Origin: Streptacidiphilus carbonis | GTDB lineage: Bacteria; Actinomycetota; Actinomycetes; Streptomycetales; Streptomycetaceae | NCBI RefSeq assembly: GCF_000787775.1 | Contig: NZ_BBPM01000007.1 | Location: 1 to 58,937 of the forward strand | Reading direction: 5' to 3' | Length of the DNA: 58,937 nucleotides | Part shown: piece by piece, positions 1 through 9,766 of the stretch | Numbering within the stretch: position 1 is the first letter of the stretch | How the letters are laid out: every line of letters starts with the position of its first letter | The notes under the pieces: model-generated | Database searches by the model: none | Told to the model about the DNA's origin: nothing | What the model saw: only the letters and a program-made list of their open reading frames with translations | Made by a program: the position numbers and the translations under genes

Positions 1-800
1 AGTCAACCCCTGCCCCGGCCGGGACCACCCCAGCCGCGGCCGCAACAACCGCCGCCTCCGGCGCGGCGAAGGCCGCAGCCGCCGGCACGGTGCTGCTGCT
101 CGCTGTCGGCCTCGCAGTCTTCGGCGCTGGTGCCGGCGGGGTGGACCGGGCCTGGGCCGACCCGTCCGGTCCCGCGTCCGCGCAGTCGGCGGGTGCCGCG
201 CTCGGCACCCTGGCCTTCGACTATCCGTCCGGCCATGACGACGACCCGATCGACACGCTGACCTCCGGGGCCTGCCCGCACACCACCGACCAGCTGATGG
301 CCTCGATCAAGGGCGCGGGCTTCCCGGCCGCAGGCTCCTCCCTGCTGGGCCTGACGCCGGTGTCGATCTTCCCCAAGGCCGCCAACGGCGGCTATGTCGT
401 ACCGCTGCCGCAGACGCTGAGGCAGACCGCCAGCGAGACCGGAGTCACCCTCCGCGGCGGCTACACCGTGGACGTCTACTGCCGGACCCGGTTCAACCCC
501 GCCCACCTCAGGGACTTCAGCGGCACCCTGGACTTCTCCGCACCACGGATCTGGAAGGCCAAGGACGTGGCCCCGGCCGGCTCGATCCACGCCGCGGTCA
601 AGGCCGCCGCGACGGTGGCCCCCGCCCCCGCGCCGACCTCGACCGCCGTGGCGGAACCGGCCGCGGCCCCCGCCGCCCCTTCGGCCGGCACCCCGGTGGG
701 TTCGGTGCTGGCGATGGTCTGCGGCGGTCTGCTGCTGGCCGGCCTCGGCGCAAGTTCGCTGCGCCGGCAGCGGGCCCGGGCCAAGGCGGCCGGACGATGA
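1..800 (+). CDS. Cell-surface anchored protein of a phosphate cluster (5'-truncated)
   Basis: The reading frame is open back to the window edge, so the true start may lie upstream; a GTG at 90 is an internal alternative. A low-complexity Ala/Pro/Thr stretch is followed by a hydrophobic signal-like segment ending near AWA-DPS, an extracellular domain of about 130 residues with two cysteines (SGACP and VYCRT), an Ala/Pro-rich stalk, and a C-terminal membrane helix with a basic tail (SLRRQRARAK). That is the architecture of a wall- or membrane-tethered surface protein, but I see no LPXTG motif. Its stop overlaps the start of the sortase-fold gene (ATGA), so the two are translationally coupled and sit just before pstB. 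The specific function is unknown; a link to phosphate uptake is inferred from context only. Confidence 0.6.
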   Translation, partial: STPAPAGTTPAAAATTAASGAAKAAAAGTVLLLAVGLAVFGAGAGGVDRAWADPSGPASAQSAGAALGTLAFDYPSGHDDDPIDTLTSGACPHTTDQLMASIKGAGFPAAGSSLLGLTPVSIFPKAANGGYVVPLPQTLRQTASETGVTLRGGYTVDVYCRTRFNPAHLRDFSGTLDFSAPRIWKAKDVAPAGSIHAAVKAAATVAPAPAPTSTAVAEPAAAPAAPSAGTPVGSVLAMVCGGLLLAGLGASSLRRQRARAKAAGR

Positions 801-1744
801 CCATTACCGCGCCCCCGCCCGCCGCCCCGCAGGAACCCGCCCCGGCCGCCGAGCCGGTGGTGCCGCCCAAGCCCCCGCACACCCGGCGTCCGGGCCGTCC
901 GGACGCCGCCGGCGCTTACGGCACCGCCCTGCTCCTCCTGGCCGCACTGGTCTTCGGCCTGCTGCTGGACATCGGCCCGATCGGCGACGTCCGGCACGCC
1001 AGGGACCGGGAGACCGGCTACGCGGCCCTGCGCAAGGACCTCGCCGAGGGCACCGTCCCGGTGGGACAGACCGATGGCAGCGGCGCCCCAGTACGGCAGG
1101 GGCAGCCAGTGGCCCTGCTGACGATCCCTCAACTCGACCTGAAGGAAGTCATCCTGGAGGGCACCACGTCCGGAGTGCTGGCCACCGGCGTGGGCCACCG
1201 CCGGGACACCCCGCTGCCGGGACAGGCCGGTACCAGCGTGCTGATGGGGCGTCAGTCTGGCTTCGGCGGCCCCTTCGGCCACCTGGCCGACCTGCGTCCC
1301 TCGGAGACCTTCACGGTGCTCACCGGCCAGGGCACGCAGACCTTCCGGGTGCTGGACATACGCCGGGCCGGCGACCCGGTGCCGCCGGTCGTCAAGGACG
1401 GCGCCGGACGACTGGTCCTGGTCACGGCTGACGGCCCCGCGTTCACCCCGGACGGACTGCTGCTGGTCGACGCCGACCTGGTCGGCAAGTCCGTCCCCGC
1501 TCCCGCGCGTCCGCTGGGCAGTGACGGGCTCTCGGCCGCGGAGAAGCCGATGGGGACCGACCCCTCGGCCTGGGTGCCGCTGGTGCTGTGGGCCGAGGCG
1601 CTGCTGCTGGCCGCCGTGGGGGTGACCCTGGCCCGGCTGCGCTGGGGCCGCTGGCAGGCCTGGATCTGCGGGGTCCCGGTGCTCGGCGCACTGGGGCTGT
1701 CCGTCGCCGACCAGGTGGTCCGGCTGCTGCCCAACCTCATCTGA
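797..1744 (+). CDS. Sortase-fold membrane protein lacking catalytic residues
   Basis: A 315-aa protein with a Pro-rich cytoplasmic N-terminus, one membrane helix (about residues 42-60) and an extracellular sortase-like beta-barrel. The sortase landmarks align well: a TIPQLDL strand, the GVGH/TPLPGQAGTSVL segment and the final LVLVT strand. Sortases normally read GH at the active-site His and TC at the nucleophile. Here these positions are Gly-Arg (R152, codon 1250-1252) and Thr-Ala (A211, codon 1427-1429), and the usual downstream Arg is not evident (PDGLLLVDADL). The protein should therefore be unable to perform transpeptidation. It overlaps the upstream surface-protein gene by 4 bp and precedes pstB by 35 bp. 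A binding or scaffolding role is possible but not shown. Confidence 0.8.
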   Translation: MTITAPPPAAPQEPAPAAEPVVPPKPPHTRRPGRPDAAGAYGTALLLLAALVFGLLLDIGPIGDVRHARDRETGYAALRKDLAEGTVPVGQTDGSGAPVRQGQPVALLTIPQLDLKEVILEGTTSGVLATGVGHRRDTPLPGQAGTSVLMGRQSGFGGPFGHLADLRPSETFTVLTGQGTQTFRVLDIRRAGDPVPPVVKDGAGRLVLVTADGPAFTPDGLLLVDADLVGKSVPAPARPLGSDGLSAAEKPMGTDPSAWVPLVLWAEALLLAAVGVTLARLRWGRWQAWICGVPVLGALGLSVADQVVRLLPNLI

Positions 1745-1779
1745 ACCGTCCGCGATCGTCCGAAGTCTGAAAGGCCATC

Positions 1780-2637
1780 ATGTCCGGTACCCCCAGCAGC
1801 GCAGAGACCGTGGAGTTCCCCGCCGTCGCGGACGGCCCGGGCCCGGGCCGGGCGGCCGCGCGGCCCGGTGGCCTGGAGGCCCTCGCGGTCTCGGCCTGGT
1901 TCGGCGACCACAAGGTGCTGCAGCAGGTCTCGCTGCAGATGCCGGCCGGCCAGGTCACCGCCCTGATCGGCCCCTCCGGCTGCGGCAAGTCGACCTTCCT
2001 GCGCATCCTCAACCGGATGCATGAGCTGGTCCCGTCCGCCACCCTCAGCGGCGAGGTGCTGCTGGACGGCGAGGACGTCTACGCCCCCGGCCGCCGCCTG
2101 ACCGACGCCCGGCGCCGGATCGGCATGGTGTTCCAGAAGCCCAATCCCTTCCCCGCGATGTCCATCTACGACAACGTCACCGCCGGGCTCAAGCTCACCG
2201 GCGTCAGGACCGGGCGCGGCGAGCGGGACCAGCTGGTGCAGGAGTGCCTGACCAGGGCCGGTCTGTGGCAGGAGGTCAGGGACCGGCTCCGGCAGCCCGG
2301 CGGCGCCCTGTCCGGCGGCCAGCAGCAGCGCCTCTGCATCGCCCGTTCTCTGGCGGTCCGCCCGCAGGTGCTGCTGATGGACGAGCCCTGCTCGGCCCTG
2401 GACCCCACCTCGACCCGGCGCATCGAGGAGACCATCAGGGAACTGGTGGACGAGGTGACCATCGTCATCGTCACCCACAACATGCAGCAGGCGCAGCGGG
2501 TCTCCGACCGCTGCGCCTTCTTCCTGGCCTCCCAGAACACCCCGGGCGGCATCGTCGAACACGGCCCCACCGAGGCCATGTTCGAGTCCCCCCAGGACCC
2601 CCGCACCGCCGACTACGTTAACGGCCGCTTCGGCTGA
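1780..2637 (+). CDS. pstB: Phosphate ABC transporter ATP-binding protein
   Basis: A 285-aa ABC ATPase: Walker [10 protein letters not shown] at residues 64-72, Q-loop VFQKPNPFP, signature LSGGQ at 177-181, Walker B LLMDEP around 198-203, and a switch His in IVTHNMQQA. The RILNRMHEL segment after Walker A and the [13 protein letters not shown] block are typical of PstB, which powers PstSCA phosphate import at the inner face of the membrane. The N-terminal 30 residues are an extra low-complexity extension compared with the roughly 255-aa family norm. pstC and pstA do not follow; the next gene is convergent, so the permease genes must lie upstream of the window or elsewhere. It shares its transcription unit with the two surface genes before it. 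Confidence 0.9.
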   Translation: MSGTPSSAETVEFPAVADGPGPGRAAARPGGLEALAVSAWFGDHKVLQQVSLQMPAGQVTALIGPSGCGKSTFLRILNRMHELVPSATLSGEVLLDGEDVYAPGRRLTDARRRIGMVFQKPNPFPAMSIYDNVTAGLKLTGVRTGRGERDQLVQECLTRAGLWQEVRDRLRQPGGALSGGQQQRLCIARSLAVRPQVLLMDEPCSALDPTSTRRIEETIRELVDEVTIVIVTHNMQQAQRVSDRCAFFLASQNTPGGIVEHGPTEAMFESPQDPRTADYVNGRFG

Positions 2638-2660
2638 GCCGGGCCACTTCCCGGCCCGGC
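2638..2660. terminator. Hairpin between convergent pstB and TIGR03085 genes
   Basis: GCCGGGCC at 2638-2645 pairs perfectly with GGCCCGGC at 2653-2660 across a 7-nt loop, starting right after the pstB stop. There is no U-tract, as is usual in actinomycetes. It could serve both converging genes. Confidence 0.5.
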
Positions 2661-2672
2661 CGGGCCCGTCGG

Positions 2673-3305
2673 CTACATCCCCAGTTCGGCGTGCTGGACC
2701 TTTTCGACGGCTTCCTTGTCGCCTTCCAGTTCGACCTGGGCCTGGTTCTGCCGGCCCATGACGAAGAGCAGCAGCTCGCCGGGCTCGCCGGTGGCGGTGA
2801 CCACCGGGGTGCCCTTGCGGGCGACCGCGGTCTGGCCGTCCGGGCGGCGCAGTACCAGCCCGGAGGGGGAGCGGCGGCCGTTCATCGAGGCGGACTGGGC
2901 CAGCCGCTTCCACAGCTGGTCGGCGAAGTCCTGGTCCAGCACCCGGGGCGCCCAGCCGTCCTGGGCCCGGCGGACGTCCTCGCCGTGGACGAAGAACTCC
3001 ACGGTGTTGGCCAGTTCGTCGGCGCCGGGGATGCCGAACAGGGACAGCCGCGGCGGCCCGGTGCGGATCAGCTCCAGCAGTTCGGGATAGGGCTTGGCGG
3101 CGTACTCGCCCTGGACCTTGGCGAGCCGCGCGGCCAGCGGCTTGATCATGATGCCGCCGGCGGCGTCCGGGCGGCGCTCACGGACGACGACATGTGCGGC
3201 GAGGTCCCGGGTGGTCCAGCCCTTGCAGAGGGTGGGCGCGTCGGGGCCGGCGCTCTCCAGTAGGTCAACCAGCAGTAGGCGTTCGCGTCGGGCATGGTTC
3301 GGCAT
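2673..3305 (-). CDS. TIGR03085 family metal-binding protein
   Basis: A 210-aa soluble protein of the DinB / mycothiol-dependent maleylpyruvate isomerase fold group. The N-terminal segment with CKGWTTRDLAAHVVVRERRPDA and the later FFVHGEDVRRAQ motif carry the histidines expected for the family's metal site. The C-terminal part (RSPSGLVLRRPDGQTAVARKG, then GEPGELLLFVMGR) is the small domain that follows the helical bundle in this family. The physiological substrate is not known; some relatives act on mycothiol adducts, but that is not demonstrable here. It is a stand-alone gene convergent with pstB. Confidence 0.8.
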   Translation of the reverse strand: MPNHARRERLLLVDLLESAGPDAPTLCKGWTTRDLAAHVVVRERRPDAAGGIMIKPLAARLAKVQGEYAAKPYPELLELIRTGPPRLSLFGIPGADELANTVEFFVHGEDVRRAQDGWAPRVLDQDFADQLWKRLAQSASMNGRRSPSGLVLRRPDGQTAVARKGTPVVTATGEPGELLLFVMGRQNQAQVELEGDKEAVEKVQHAELGM

Positions 3306-3386
3306 GTGTTCAGCCTACGTCTGATGGGGCGTCAATGCGCGGCCCGGACGGTGGGCCCGGACGGTGGGTCCGGACGGTGCTGCGGC

Positions 3387-3956
3387 TCAGCGCAGCGGCG
3401 CGGTCAGCCGGGGGCCTGCCGGGTCGTGCTCGATGGCGCAGGTGGCGGTGCGCCGTCCGGCCCGGTAGGAGGCCAGGTCCGGCCAGATGACGCCGCCGGA
3501 GACCAGCGGTTTGAGGGTCTGCCGGGCGCGGACCGGGGCGGTGACCGGGTAGCAGAGGCTGTTGGCCTTCTCGACCAGGGCGACCCCGCTGGTCAACCCG
3601 CCCGGGAGCTGCAGCAGCCCGATCACCTGGCCGTCGTGCGGCTGGTGGCAGTCCTGCTCGGTGTAGCGGGAGGCTGCGCCGGTGTGCCCGGGGGCGTCGA
3701 AGCAGTCGCCGGGGCGCAGCAGCAGGTACGACAGCGTCTGCGGGAGGGGGGAGGGAGACGGCGCGGGCGGGATGCTGGTCGCCGTGGTGGGGCTGGGCGT
3801 GGGGCTCGGGGAGGCGGAACCGGCGGCGGCCGCGGGCTTGCCGTGGCCGCTGCCGCTGCTGAGGACCATCGCGAGGACGGCGGCCAGCACCAGCGCCAGC
3901 AGCCCGGCGGTGATCGCGAGCGTCCGCCGCCGGGGCCGGGGCTGATTCGGGCTCAT
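3387..3956 (-). CDS. Septum-formation-family membrane-anchored protein (copy 1)
   Basis: A 189-aa protein with a short basic N-terminus, one membrane helix (residues 12-32), a Ser/Pro/Thr-rich linker of about 45 residues and an extracytoplasmic domain. The domain carries GDCFD, DCHQPHDGQV, SLCYPV and TATCAIEHD, and the Cys spacing plus the CxxPHDGQV core match the Septum_form/DUF4190-linked domain common in actinomycetes. The family name derives from weak links to cell division; no activity is known. The next minus-strand gene (3985-4851) is a longer paralogue 28 bp away with the same Cys pattern and the same closing sequence (LTAPLR and LTAALR), so the pair arose by tandem duplication. Confidence 0.7.
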   Translation of the reverse strand: MSPNQPRPRRRTLAITAGLLALVLAAVLAMVLSSGSGHGKPAAAAGSASPSPTPSPTTATSIPPAPSPSPLPQTLSYLLLRPGDCFDAPGHTGAASRYTEQDCHQPHDGQVIGLLQLPGGLTSGVALVEKANSLCYPVTAPVRARQTLKPLVSGGVIWPDLASYRAGRRTATCAIEHDPAGPRLTAPLR

Positions 3957-3984
3957 GTTCCCCAGGATGCCCGGTGATGGGGTC

Positions 3985-4851
3985 TCACCGCAGGGCCGCG
4001 GTCAGTTTGGGGTCGCCGACGTCGATGGTGAGGGTGCAGTAGGCCTTGTGGTCGCCGCCCTGGTACCCGTCGAGGAGCGGGTAGAAGACGCTGCCCGACA
4101 GATGCAGGCTGCTCGACTGCCGCTGGTAGACGGCGGAGTTGAGGGGGTGGCAGAGGCTGTCCGCCTTGTTGCTGATCTCGTCGCTCGTGGTCAGCCCGCC
4201 GGGCAGCGCCACCACCGCGGTCACCTCGCCGTCGTGCGGGCTGCTGCAGCCGCGCTTGGTGATGTCGTTGATGGTGAGGGTGACGGCCGGGTCGCTGTAG
4301 CACTCACCCTGCGTCATCGTGACCGCGTTGTAGGTGAGGCTGCTGGACGAGGCGCTGGGCGTCACGCTCGCCAGATCGCTGGGCAGATCGCTGGGCAGAT
4401 CGCTGGGCAGGTCGGAGGGGAGGGCGGAGGGCAGTGTGTCCGAAGGCAGGGCGAAGGGCGAACTCGACGACGCGACCGGGCTCTTGGAGTGCGAGCCGCC
4501 GGAAGCGACGGCTATCACCGTGCCGACGATGCCCAGGGCGACTATCGAGCCGACGACGATGGCGACGACCTTCCCCCGGCCGCCGCCCCCGCCGGGCGGC
4601 GTCGGCCCGTACGGGGACTGCGGCTGGCCCTGGTAGGGCTGCGGCGGACCGGGGTACTGGGGAGGCTGTCCGCCGGGGTACTGCGGCTGGTCCCCGTACT
4701 GGGGCTGGTCCCCGTACTGGGGCTGGTTGGGGAAGTTCTGGTACTGCGGCGGCCCCGGATAGGGCTGCGGCGGTCCATAGCCCTGCGCAGGCTGCTGTGG
4801 CGGCTGGTCCTGGCCACCGTAGGGCGGTTGCTGTGGAGGCGGGTAACTCAT
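3985..4851 (-). CDS. Septum-formation-family protein with Pro/Gln-rich N-terminus (copy 2)
   Basis: I start this at the ATG giving MSYPPPQQPPYGG (about 288 aa). The frame is open to 4902, but an N-terminus opening directly in the Pro/Tyr/Gln region is typical of DUF4190-type proteins. Order: a Pro/Gln/Tyr-rich cytoplasmic region with repeated GDQPQY units; one membrane helix (VVAIVVGSIVALGIVGTVIAVA); a Ser-rich linker with LPSD repeats; and an extracytoplasmic domain with GECYSD, GCSSPHDGEV, SLCHPL and AYCTLTIDV. The last domain is the same as in the neighbouring shorter protein. The role is unknown; Pro/Gln-rich tails of this type often mediate protein contacts. Confidence 0.7.
   Translation of the reverse strand: MSYPPPQQPPYGGQDQPPQQPAQGYGPPQPYPGPPQYQNFPNQPQYGDQPQYGDQPQYPGGQPPQYPGPPQPYQGQPQSPYGPTPPGGGGGRGKVVAIVVGSIVALGIVGTVIAVASGGSHSKSPVASSSSPFALPSDTLPSALPSDLPSDLPSDLPSDLASVTPSASSSSLTYNAVTMTQGECYSDPAVTLTINDITKRGCSSPHDGEVTAVVALPGGLTTSDEISNKADSLCHPLNSAVYQRQSSSLHLSGSVFYPLLDGYQGGDHKAYCTLTIDVGDPKLTAALR
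4373..4408. repeat. 12-bp tandem repeat encoding LPSD units
   Basis: Three exact copies of agatcgctgggc run from 4373 to 4408, followed by diverged copies to about 4430. They encode the LPSD linker of the copy-2 protein, so the linker length is probably variable between strains. Confidence 0.85.
4687..4722. repeat. 18-bp tandem repeat encoding GDQPQY units
   Basis: The unit ctggtccccgtactgggg occurs twice in exact tandem and encodes GDQPQY repeats in the Pro/Gln-rich N-terminus of the copy-2 septum-formation-family protein. Confidence 0.85.
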
Positions 4852-5003
4852 GGCGTACACAATGCCGGTAGGTAAGGGGGCGATGAGAGTCGGGTCGAAC
4901 AAAAAGGCCTATCAACCTCGCCGAAGTCGGAGAAATCGACTGAATCCTTCCCATCTGTCCGCCCTGATGCCCTCACGCCCCGCCGCCTTGGCACAATGGA
5001 CGC

Positions 5004-5396
5004 ATGCCCGCATCTCCCGCCGCCCCCGGCAGCACCGCTCTGGACCCGCAGGTCGCCGCACGTCTCAAGCGCGACCCGCAGGGGCTCGTCCCCGCCGTCG
5101 CGCAGCAGTACGACACCGGGGAGGTGCTGATGATGGGTTGGATGGACGACGAGGCCCTGCACCGAACCCTCACCACCGGGCGCTGCACCTACTGGTCCCG
5201 CAGCCGCGGCGAGTACTGGGTCAAGGGCGACACCTCGGGCCACCTGCAGCTGGTCAAGTCCGTCGCCCTGGACTGCGACGGCGACACCCTGCTGGTCCAG
5301 GTCGACCAGATCGGCGCCGCCTGCCACACCGGCGACCGGACCTGCTTCGACGCCGGATCGCTGCCGGTCTCGGGGCCCGGCGCGGCCACGGCCTGA
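5004..5396 (+). CDS. hisI: Phosphoribosyl-AMP cyclohydrolase
   Basis: A 130-aa protein that hydrolyses the adenine ring of PR-AMP, the third step of histidine synthesis. The metal sites are intact: DCDGD (D90, C91, D92, D94) binds Mg and C107/C114 of ACHTGDRTC complete the Zn site. The family core [17 protein letters not shown] and [18 protein letters not shown] are well conserved. The length is standard for the single-domain enzyme (no HisE fusion). trpE begins 28 bp after its stop, so hisI probably leads the transcription unit into the trp genes; the rest of the his pathway is elsewhere. Confidence 0.96.
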   Translation: MPASPAAPGSTALDPQVAARLKRDPQGLVPAVAQQYDTGEVLMMGWMDDEALHRTLTTGRCTYWSRSRGEYWVKGDTSGHLQLVKSVALDCDGDTLLVQVDQIGAACHTGDRTCFDAGSLPVSGPGAATA

Positions 5397-5424
5397 ACCC
5401 CCTCATCGGATACGCTGCGGAGCC

Positions 5425-7031
<1,607 letters not shown>

Positions 7032-7035
<4 letters not shown>

Positions 7036-7721
7036 CCGCGCTGCCCGAGACCGAACCGACCGAGACCGAACCGACCGAGACGTCCGCCGACGACACCCCT
7101 GCGGCCCCCGCGGCCCCCCGCCGCCCGGACCGGCGCAGCCTCGCGCTGATGCTGCTGCTCACCGTCCTCGGTGCGGCCGTGGTGCTGCTCGCCGCCGGGC
7201 AGACCTGGGCGCACGGCAGCGTCGCCTTCCAGGGCACCCGGCTGAAGGTCTCCGCCAGCGGCTCCGAGACCAGCGGTCTGCCCGGGGCGCTCGCGCTGGT
7301 CGCGCTGGCCGCCGCGGTGGCCGTGTTCTCGGTGCGCGGCGCCGCCCGGGCCGCGGTCGGCGCGCTGCTCTCGCTGGCCGGAGCCGGGGTGGCGGCGTCC
7401 GCCCTGGTCGCCGCCACCGGGGTCGGCGCCCTGAACGGCAAGGCCGCCCGAGCCATCGGCCTCACCAGGGCCGCCGCGACCGGTGTCGAGCACACCCTCT
7501 GGCCCTGGGCCGGCGCCCTGGGCGGCGTGCTGCTGATCCTCGGCGGCCTGCTGGTGCTCGCCAGGGGCCGCGACTGGCCCGGGATGTCCTCCCGCTACGA
7601 CGCCCCGGGCAGCGCCGCGGGACGGCCCCGCGCGGCCGCCGCCAAGCGCGCCACGCCCGACCGGGAAAGCCCCGCCGACCTGTGGAAGGCCCTGGACCGG
7701 GGTGAGGATCCGACACGTTGA
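7032..7721 (+). CDS. Trp biosynthesis-associated membrane protein (TIGR02234-like)
   Basis: A 229-aa protein starting at a GTG that overlaps the trpE stop by 4 bp (GTGA). An acidic, repetitive N-terminus is followed by four predicted membrane helices: [20 protein letters not shown], the [19 protein letters not shown] segment, the [22 protein letters not shown] segment, and [27 protein letters not shown] after helix 1 and the [13 protein letters not shown] plus [13 protein letters not shown] tail are characteristic of the Trp-operon-associated membrane family of actinomycetes. Function is unproven; a role in Trp or precursor transport has only been guessed from context. Coupling to trpE suggests co-expression. 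Confidence 0.85.
7047..7076. repeat. 15-bp direct duplication at the head of the Trp-associated membrane gene
   Basis: gagaccgaaccgacc occurs in exact tandem at 7047-7061 and 7062-7076 and encodes [10 protein letters not shown] in the cytoplasmic N-terminus. Confidence 0.85.
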
Positions 7722-7808
7722 GACGGCAGTGTGCCACCCCGCACGGCGGCACGGACCGGCGTACGGAACAATGTCCAGCGAGAGTCAACGTGCAACCTAG
7801 GAGCAGCA

Positions 7809-8063
7809 ATGTCGGGTAGTGCCCACGGACACACCACCGCCGCCTGGACCGGTGTGACCATCTCCTTCGTCGGCTTCATGATCGCCGGTGTGGCCATGGT
7901 CGTCCCGATGCCGATCCTGGTCATCGTCGGACTCGTGCTGGCTCTCGTCGGCCCGGGCGTCGGCAAGATGATGTCGGCCGCCGGCTACGGCAAGAAGGTC
8001 GACCCGGCCCCGAAGGCCGACGCCGCCAAGAAGACCCCGGTCGGCTCGGGCGCCTCGAACTGA
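7809..8063 (+). CDS. HGxxPAAW-family small membrane protein
   Basis: An 84-aa protein starting at the ATG preceded by AGGAG at 7798-7802; longer in-frame starts have no such site. The N-terminal SAHGHTTAAWTGV matches the HGxxPAAW signature in degenerate form (Thr-Thr-Ala for the usual residues). Two hydrophobic helices follow (VTISFVGFMIAGVAMVV and MPILVIVGLVLALVGPGVG), then a Lys-rich cytoplasmic tail. This small protein is regularly found between trpE and trpC in streptomycetes; its role is unknown. The next gene starts 2 bp after its stop, so the two are co-transcribed. Confidence 0.85.
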   Translation: MSGSAHGHTTAAWTGVTISFVGFMIAGVAMVVPMPILVIVGLVLALVGPGVGKMMSAAGYGKKVDPAPKADAAKKTPVGSGASN

Positions 8064-8065
8064 CC

Positions 8066-8509
8066 ATGGCGGATGCGGCGGGACGCCCCGCCCCCCGGTC
8101 CCTCACCGCGCCGGCGGCCGCGCTCGCGGCGGTCGGCGCGGCGACGGCGTACGTGGCCGAGGTCGACCCGGACCGCCCCGGCCACTACCCGACCTGTCCG
8201 TTCCTGCTGCTCACCGGCTGGTGGTGCCCGGCCTGCGGCGGCCTGCGCTGCGTCCACGAGCTGACCCGCGGCGACCTCTCGGCCGCGCTGCACGACAACG
8301 TCCTGGTGGTCGTCTCGGTGGTGCTCGCCACGGCGTTCTGGGCCCGCTGGACCTACCGCGCGGCCCGCGGGCGGCGCAGCCCGGTGCCGGCGATCCCCCG
8401 CCGCCGGGTGTGGGGACTGATCGCCGTCCTGGTGGCCTTCACGGTGTTCCGCAACCTCCCGGCCGGCTCCTTCCTGGCCCCGCCCTCGGTACCGCTGCCG
8501 GGCCTGTGA
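8066..8509 (+). CDS. DUF2752 membrane protein
   Basis: A 147-aa protein with three membrane segments (residues 12-30, about 75-95 and 110-130). The DUF2752 core [32 protein letters not shown] is conserved, including the CPxCGGLR motif, in which cysteines and an arginine lie at the membrane face. The biochemical function of the family is unknown. The ATG follows the preceding stop by 2 bp. It ends 133 bp before trpC, in a region I searched for a Trp leader peptide without finding one. Confidence 0.88.
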   Translation: MADAAGRPAPRSLTAPAAALAAVGAATAYVAEVDPDRPGHYPTCPFLLLTGWWCPACGGLRCVHELTRGDLSAALHDNVLVVVSVVLATAFWARWTYRAARGRRSPVPAIPRRRVWGLIAVLVAFTVFRNLPAGSFLAPPSVPLPGL

Positions 8510-8642
8510 CCAGCGATATCGTGTCCGCTCAACGAGACCGGGCGCGGTTCGATGCGAGCCGCGCGGGTTCTGGCGGATACCATCGACAGTGGCTGGAGGC
8601 AGCCGCACCCGCCATCCACACCTGCAGAAGGGGGCGTCCAGC

Positions 8643-9449
8643 GTGAGCGTGCTCGACGAGATCATCGCCGGAGTCCGTGAGGACCTCGAAGAGCGCCAGA
8701 AGCTGGTGTCCCTGGACGAGCTCAAGGAACAGGCCGCCCGCGCCCCGCTGGCCAAGGACGGCGTCGCCGCACTGCGCGGCGACAGCGTGCGGGTCATCTG
8801 CGAGGTGAAGCGCTCCAGCCCCTCCAAGGGCGCCCTGGCCGCGATCGCCGACCCGGCGGCCCTCGCCGCCGACTACGCCGCGGGCGGGGCGGCGGCCATC
8901 TCGGTCCTCACTGAGCAGCGCCGCTTCGGCGGCTCGCTGGCCGACCTCAGGGCGGTCCGCGCGGCGGTGGACACCCCGCTGCTGCGCAAGGACTTCATCG
9001 TCACCGCCTACCAGCTGTGGGAGGCCCGCGCGGCCGGCGCCGACCTGGCGCTGCTGATCGTCGCCGCGCTGGAGCAGCCCGCGCTGGAGTCGCTGATCGA
9101 GCGGGCCCAGTCGATCGGGCTGACCCCGCTGGTCGAGGTGCACGACGAGGAGGAGGTCGCCCGCGCGGTGGACGCCGGCGCGCGGATCATCGGCGTGAAC
9201 GCCCGCAACCTCAAGGACCTCAAGGTCGACCGGGACACCTTCGCCAATGTCGCGCCGTCCATCCCGGACCACATCGTCAAGGTCGCCGAGTCCGGCGTCC
9301 GCGGCCCGCACGACCTGATCGCCTACGCCAACGACGGGGCGGACGCCGTCCTGGTCGGCGAGTCCCTGGTCACCGGCCGCGATCCGCGGGCCGCGGTGGC
9401 CGACCTGGTCGCCGCGGGGGCGCACCCGGCGATCCGGCACGGGCGCTGA
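8643..9449 (+). CDS. trpC: Indole-3-glycerol phosphate synthase
   Basis: A 268-aa (beta/alpha)8 enzyme that converts carboxyphenylamino-deoxyribulose phosphate to indole-3-glycerol phosphate. Catalytic strands are present: [12 protein letters not shown] (general acid Lys), [34 protein letters not shown] and VAESGVRG. I start at GTG 8643 ([15 protein letters not shown]), the usual N-terminus of actinomycete TrpC; the frame is open to 8589, but that part is not conserved-looking. GTG 8649 is an alternative. Its gap to trpM is 16 bp. trpD and trpF are not in this window; in actinomycetes PriA often supplies the TrpF activity. Confidence 0.95.
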   Translation: MSVLDEIIAGVREDLEERQKLVSLDELKEQAARAPLAKDGVAALRGDSVRVICEVKRSSPSKGALAAIADPAALAADYAAGGAAAISVLTEQRRFGGSLADLRAVRAAVDTPLLRKDFIVTAYQLWEARAAGADLALLIVAALEQPALESLIERAQSIGLTPLVEVHDEEEVARAVDAGARIIGVNARNLKDLKVDRDTFANVAPSIPDHIVKVAESGVRGPHDLIAYANDGADAVLVGESLVTGRDPRAAVADLVAAGAHPAIRHGR

Positions 9450-9465
9450 GGAATCCGCTAGTCTC

Positions 9466-9729
9466 ATGGCCATGTCCCCCCGTCTCCAGCCCGGATGCAA
9501 GCCGCATCGAGGGTCGGCCGCAGCCGCTGCTCCACTGCGGGCGGGTACCGGGCACTCGTTCCTCGCACCCGATCCCCACCCTCCGGTGCGCATCGGCTAC
9601 GTCCTCCAGCGCGGCTGCCGCGCGCCTGCCCGCAGGGTGCTGGGGCGGCGGGTGCGGTATGTGATCGGTGCGGAGCCGGGGCAGGTGCCGGGGCGGCGAT
9701 GGCGTTGCCGCAGTAGGGGTTCGCTCTAG
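9466..9729 (+). CDS. trpM: TrpM-like small tryptophan biosynthesis modulator
   Basis: An 87-aa Arg- and Pro-rich protein, with an alternative ATG at 9472. The C-terminal block RGCRAPARRVLGRRVRYVIG followed by AEPGQVPGRRWRCRSRG is what I recognise from TrpM, the small protein encoded between trpC and trpB in Streptomyces coelicolor and reported to influence Trp synthesis and differentiation. The N-terminal half here is longer and less conserved than the roughly 63-aa S. coelicolor protein as I recall it. The ORF is flanked by trpC (16 bp) and, 128 bp on, trpB. No enzymatic domain is visible; it is probably a protein- or RNA-binding regulator. Confidence 0.75.
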   Translation: MAMSPRLQPGCKPHRGSAAAAAPLRAGTGHSFLAPDPHPPVRIGYVLQRGCRAPARRVLGRRVRYVIGAEPGQVPGRRWRCRSRGSL

Positions 9730-9766
9730 CGGTGTCGCCTTGGTGCGGGTCTGTTGCGGTTGCTGT

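Noticed and set aside
5397-5424. Search for a trpL attenuator in front of trpE
   Set aside because: The hisI-trpE gap is only 28 bp, too short for a leader peptide and alternative hairpins.
8521-8646. A 41-codon ORF whose stop overlaps the trpC start, considered as a Trp leader peptide
   Set aside because: It has only one Trp codon, no visible alternative hairpins, and no run of regulatory codons. It may be chance open frame in GC-rich DNA.
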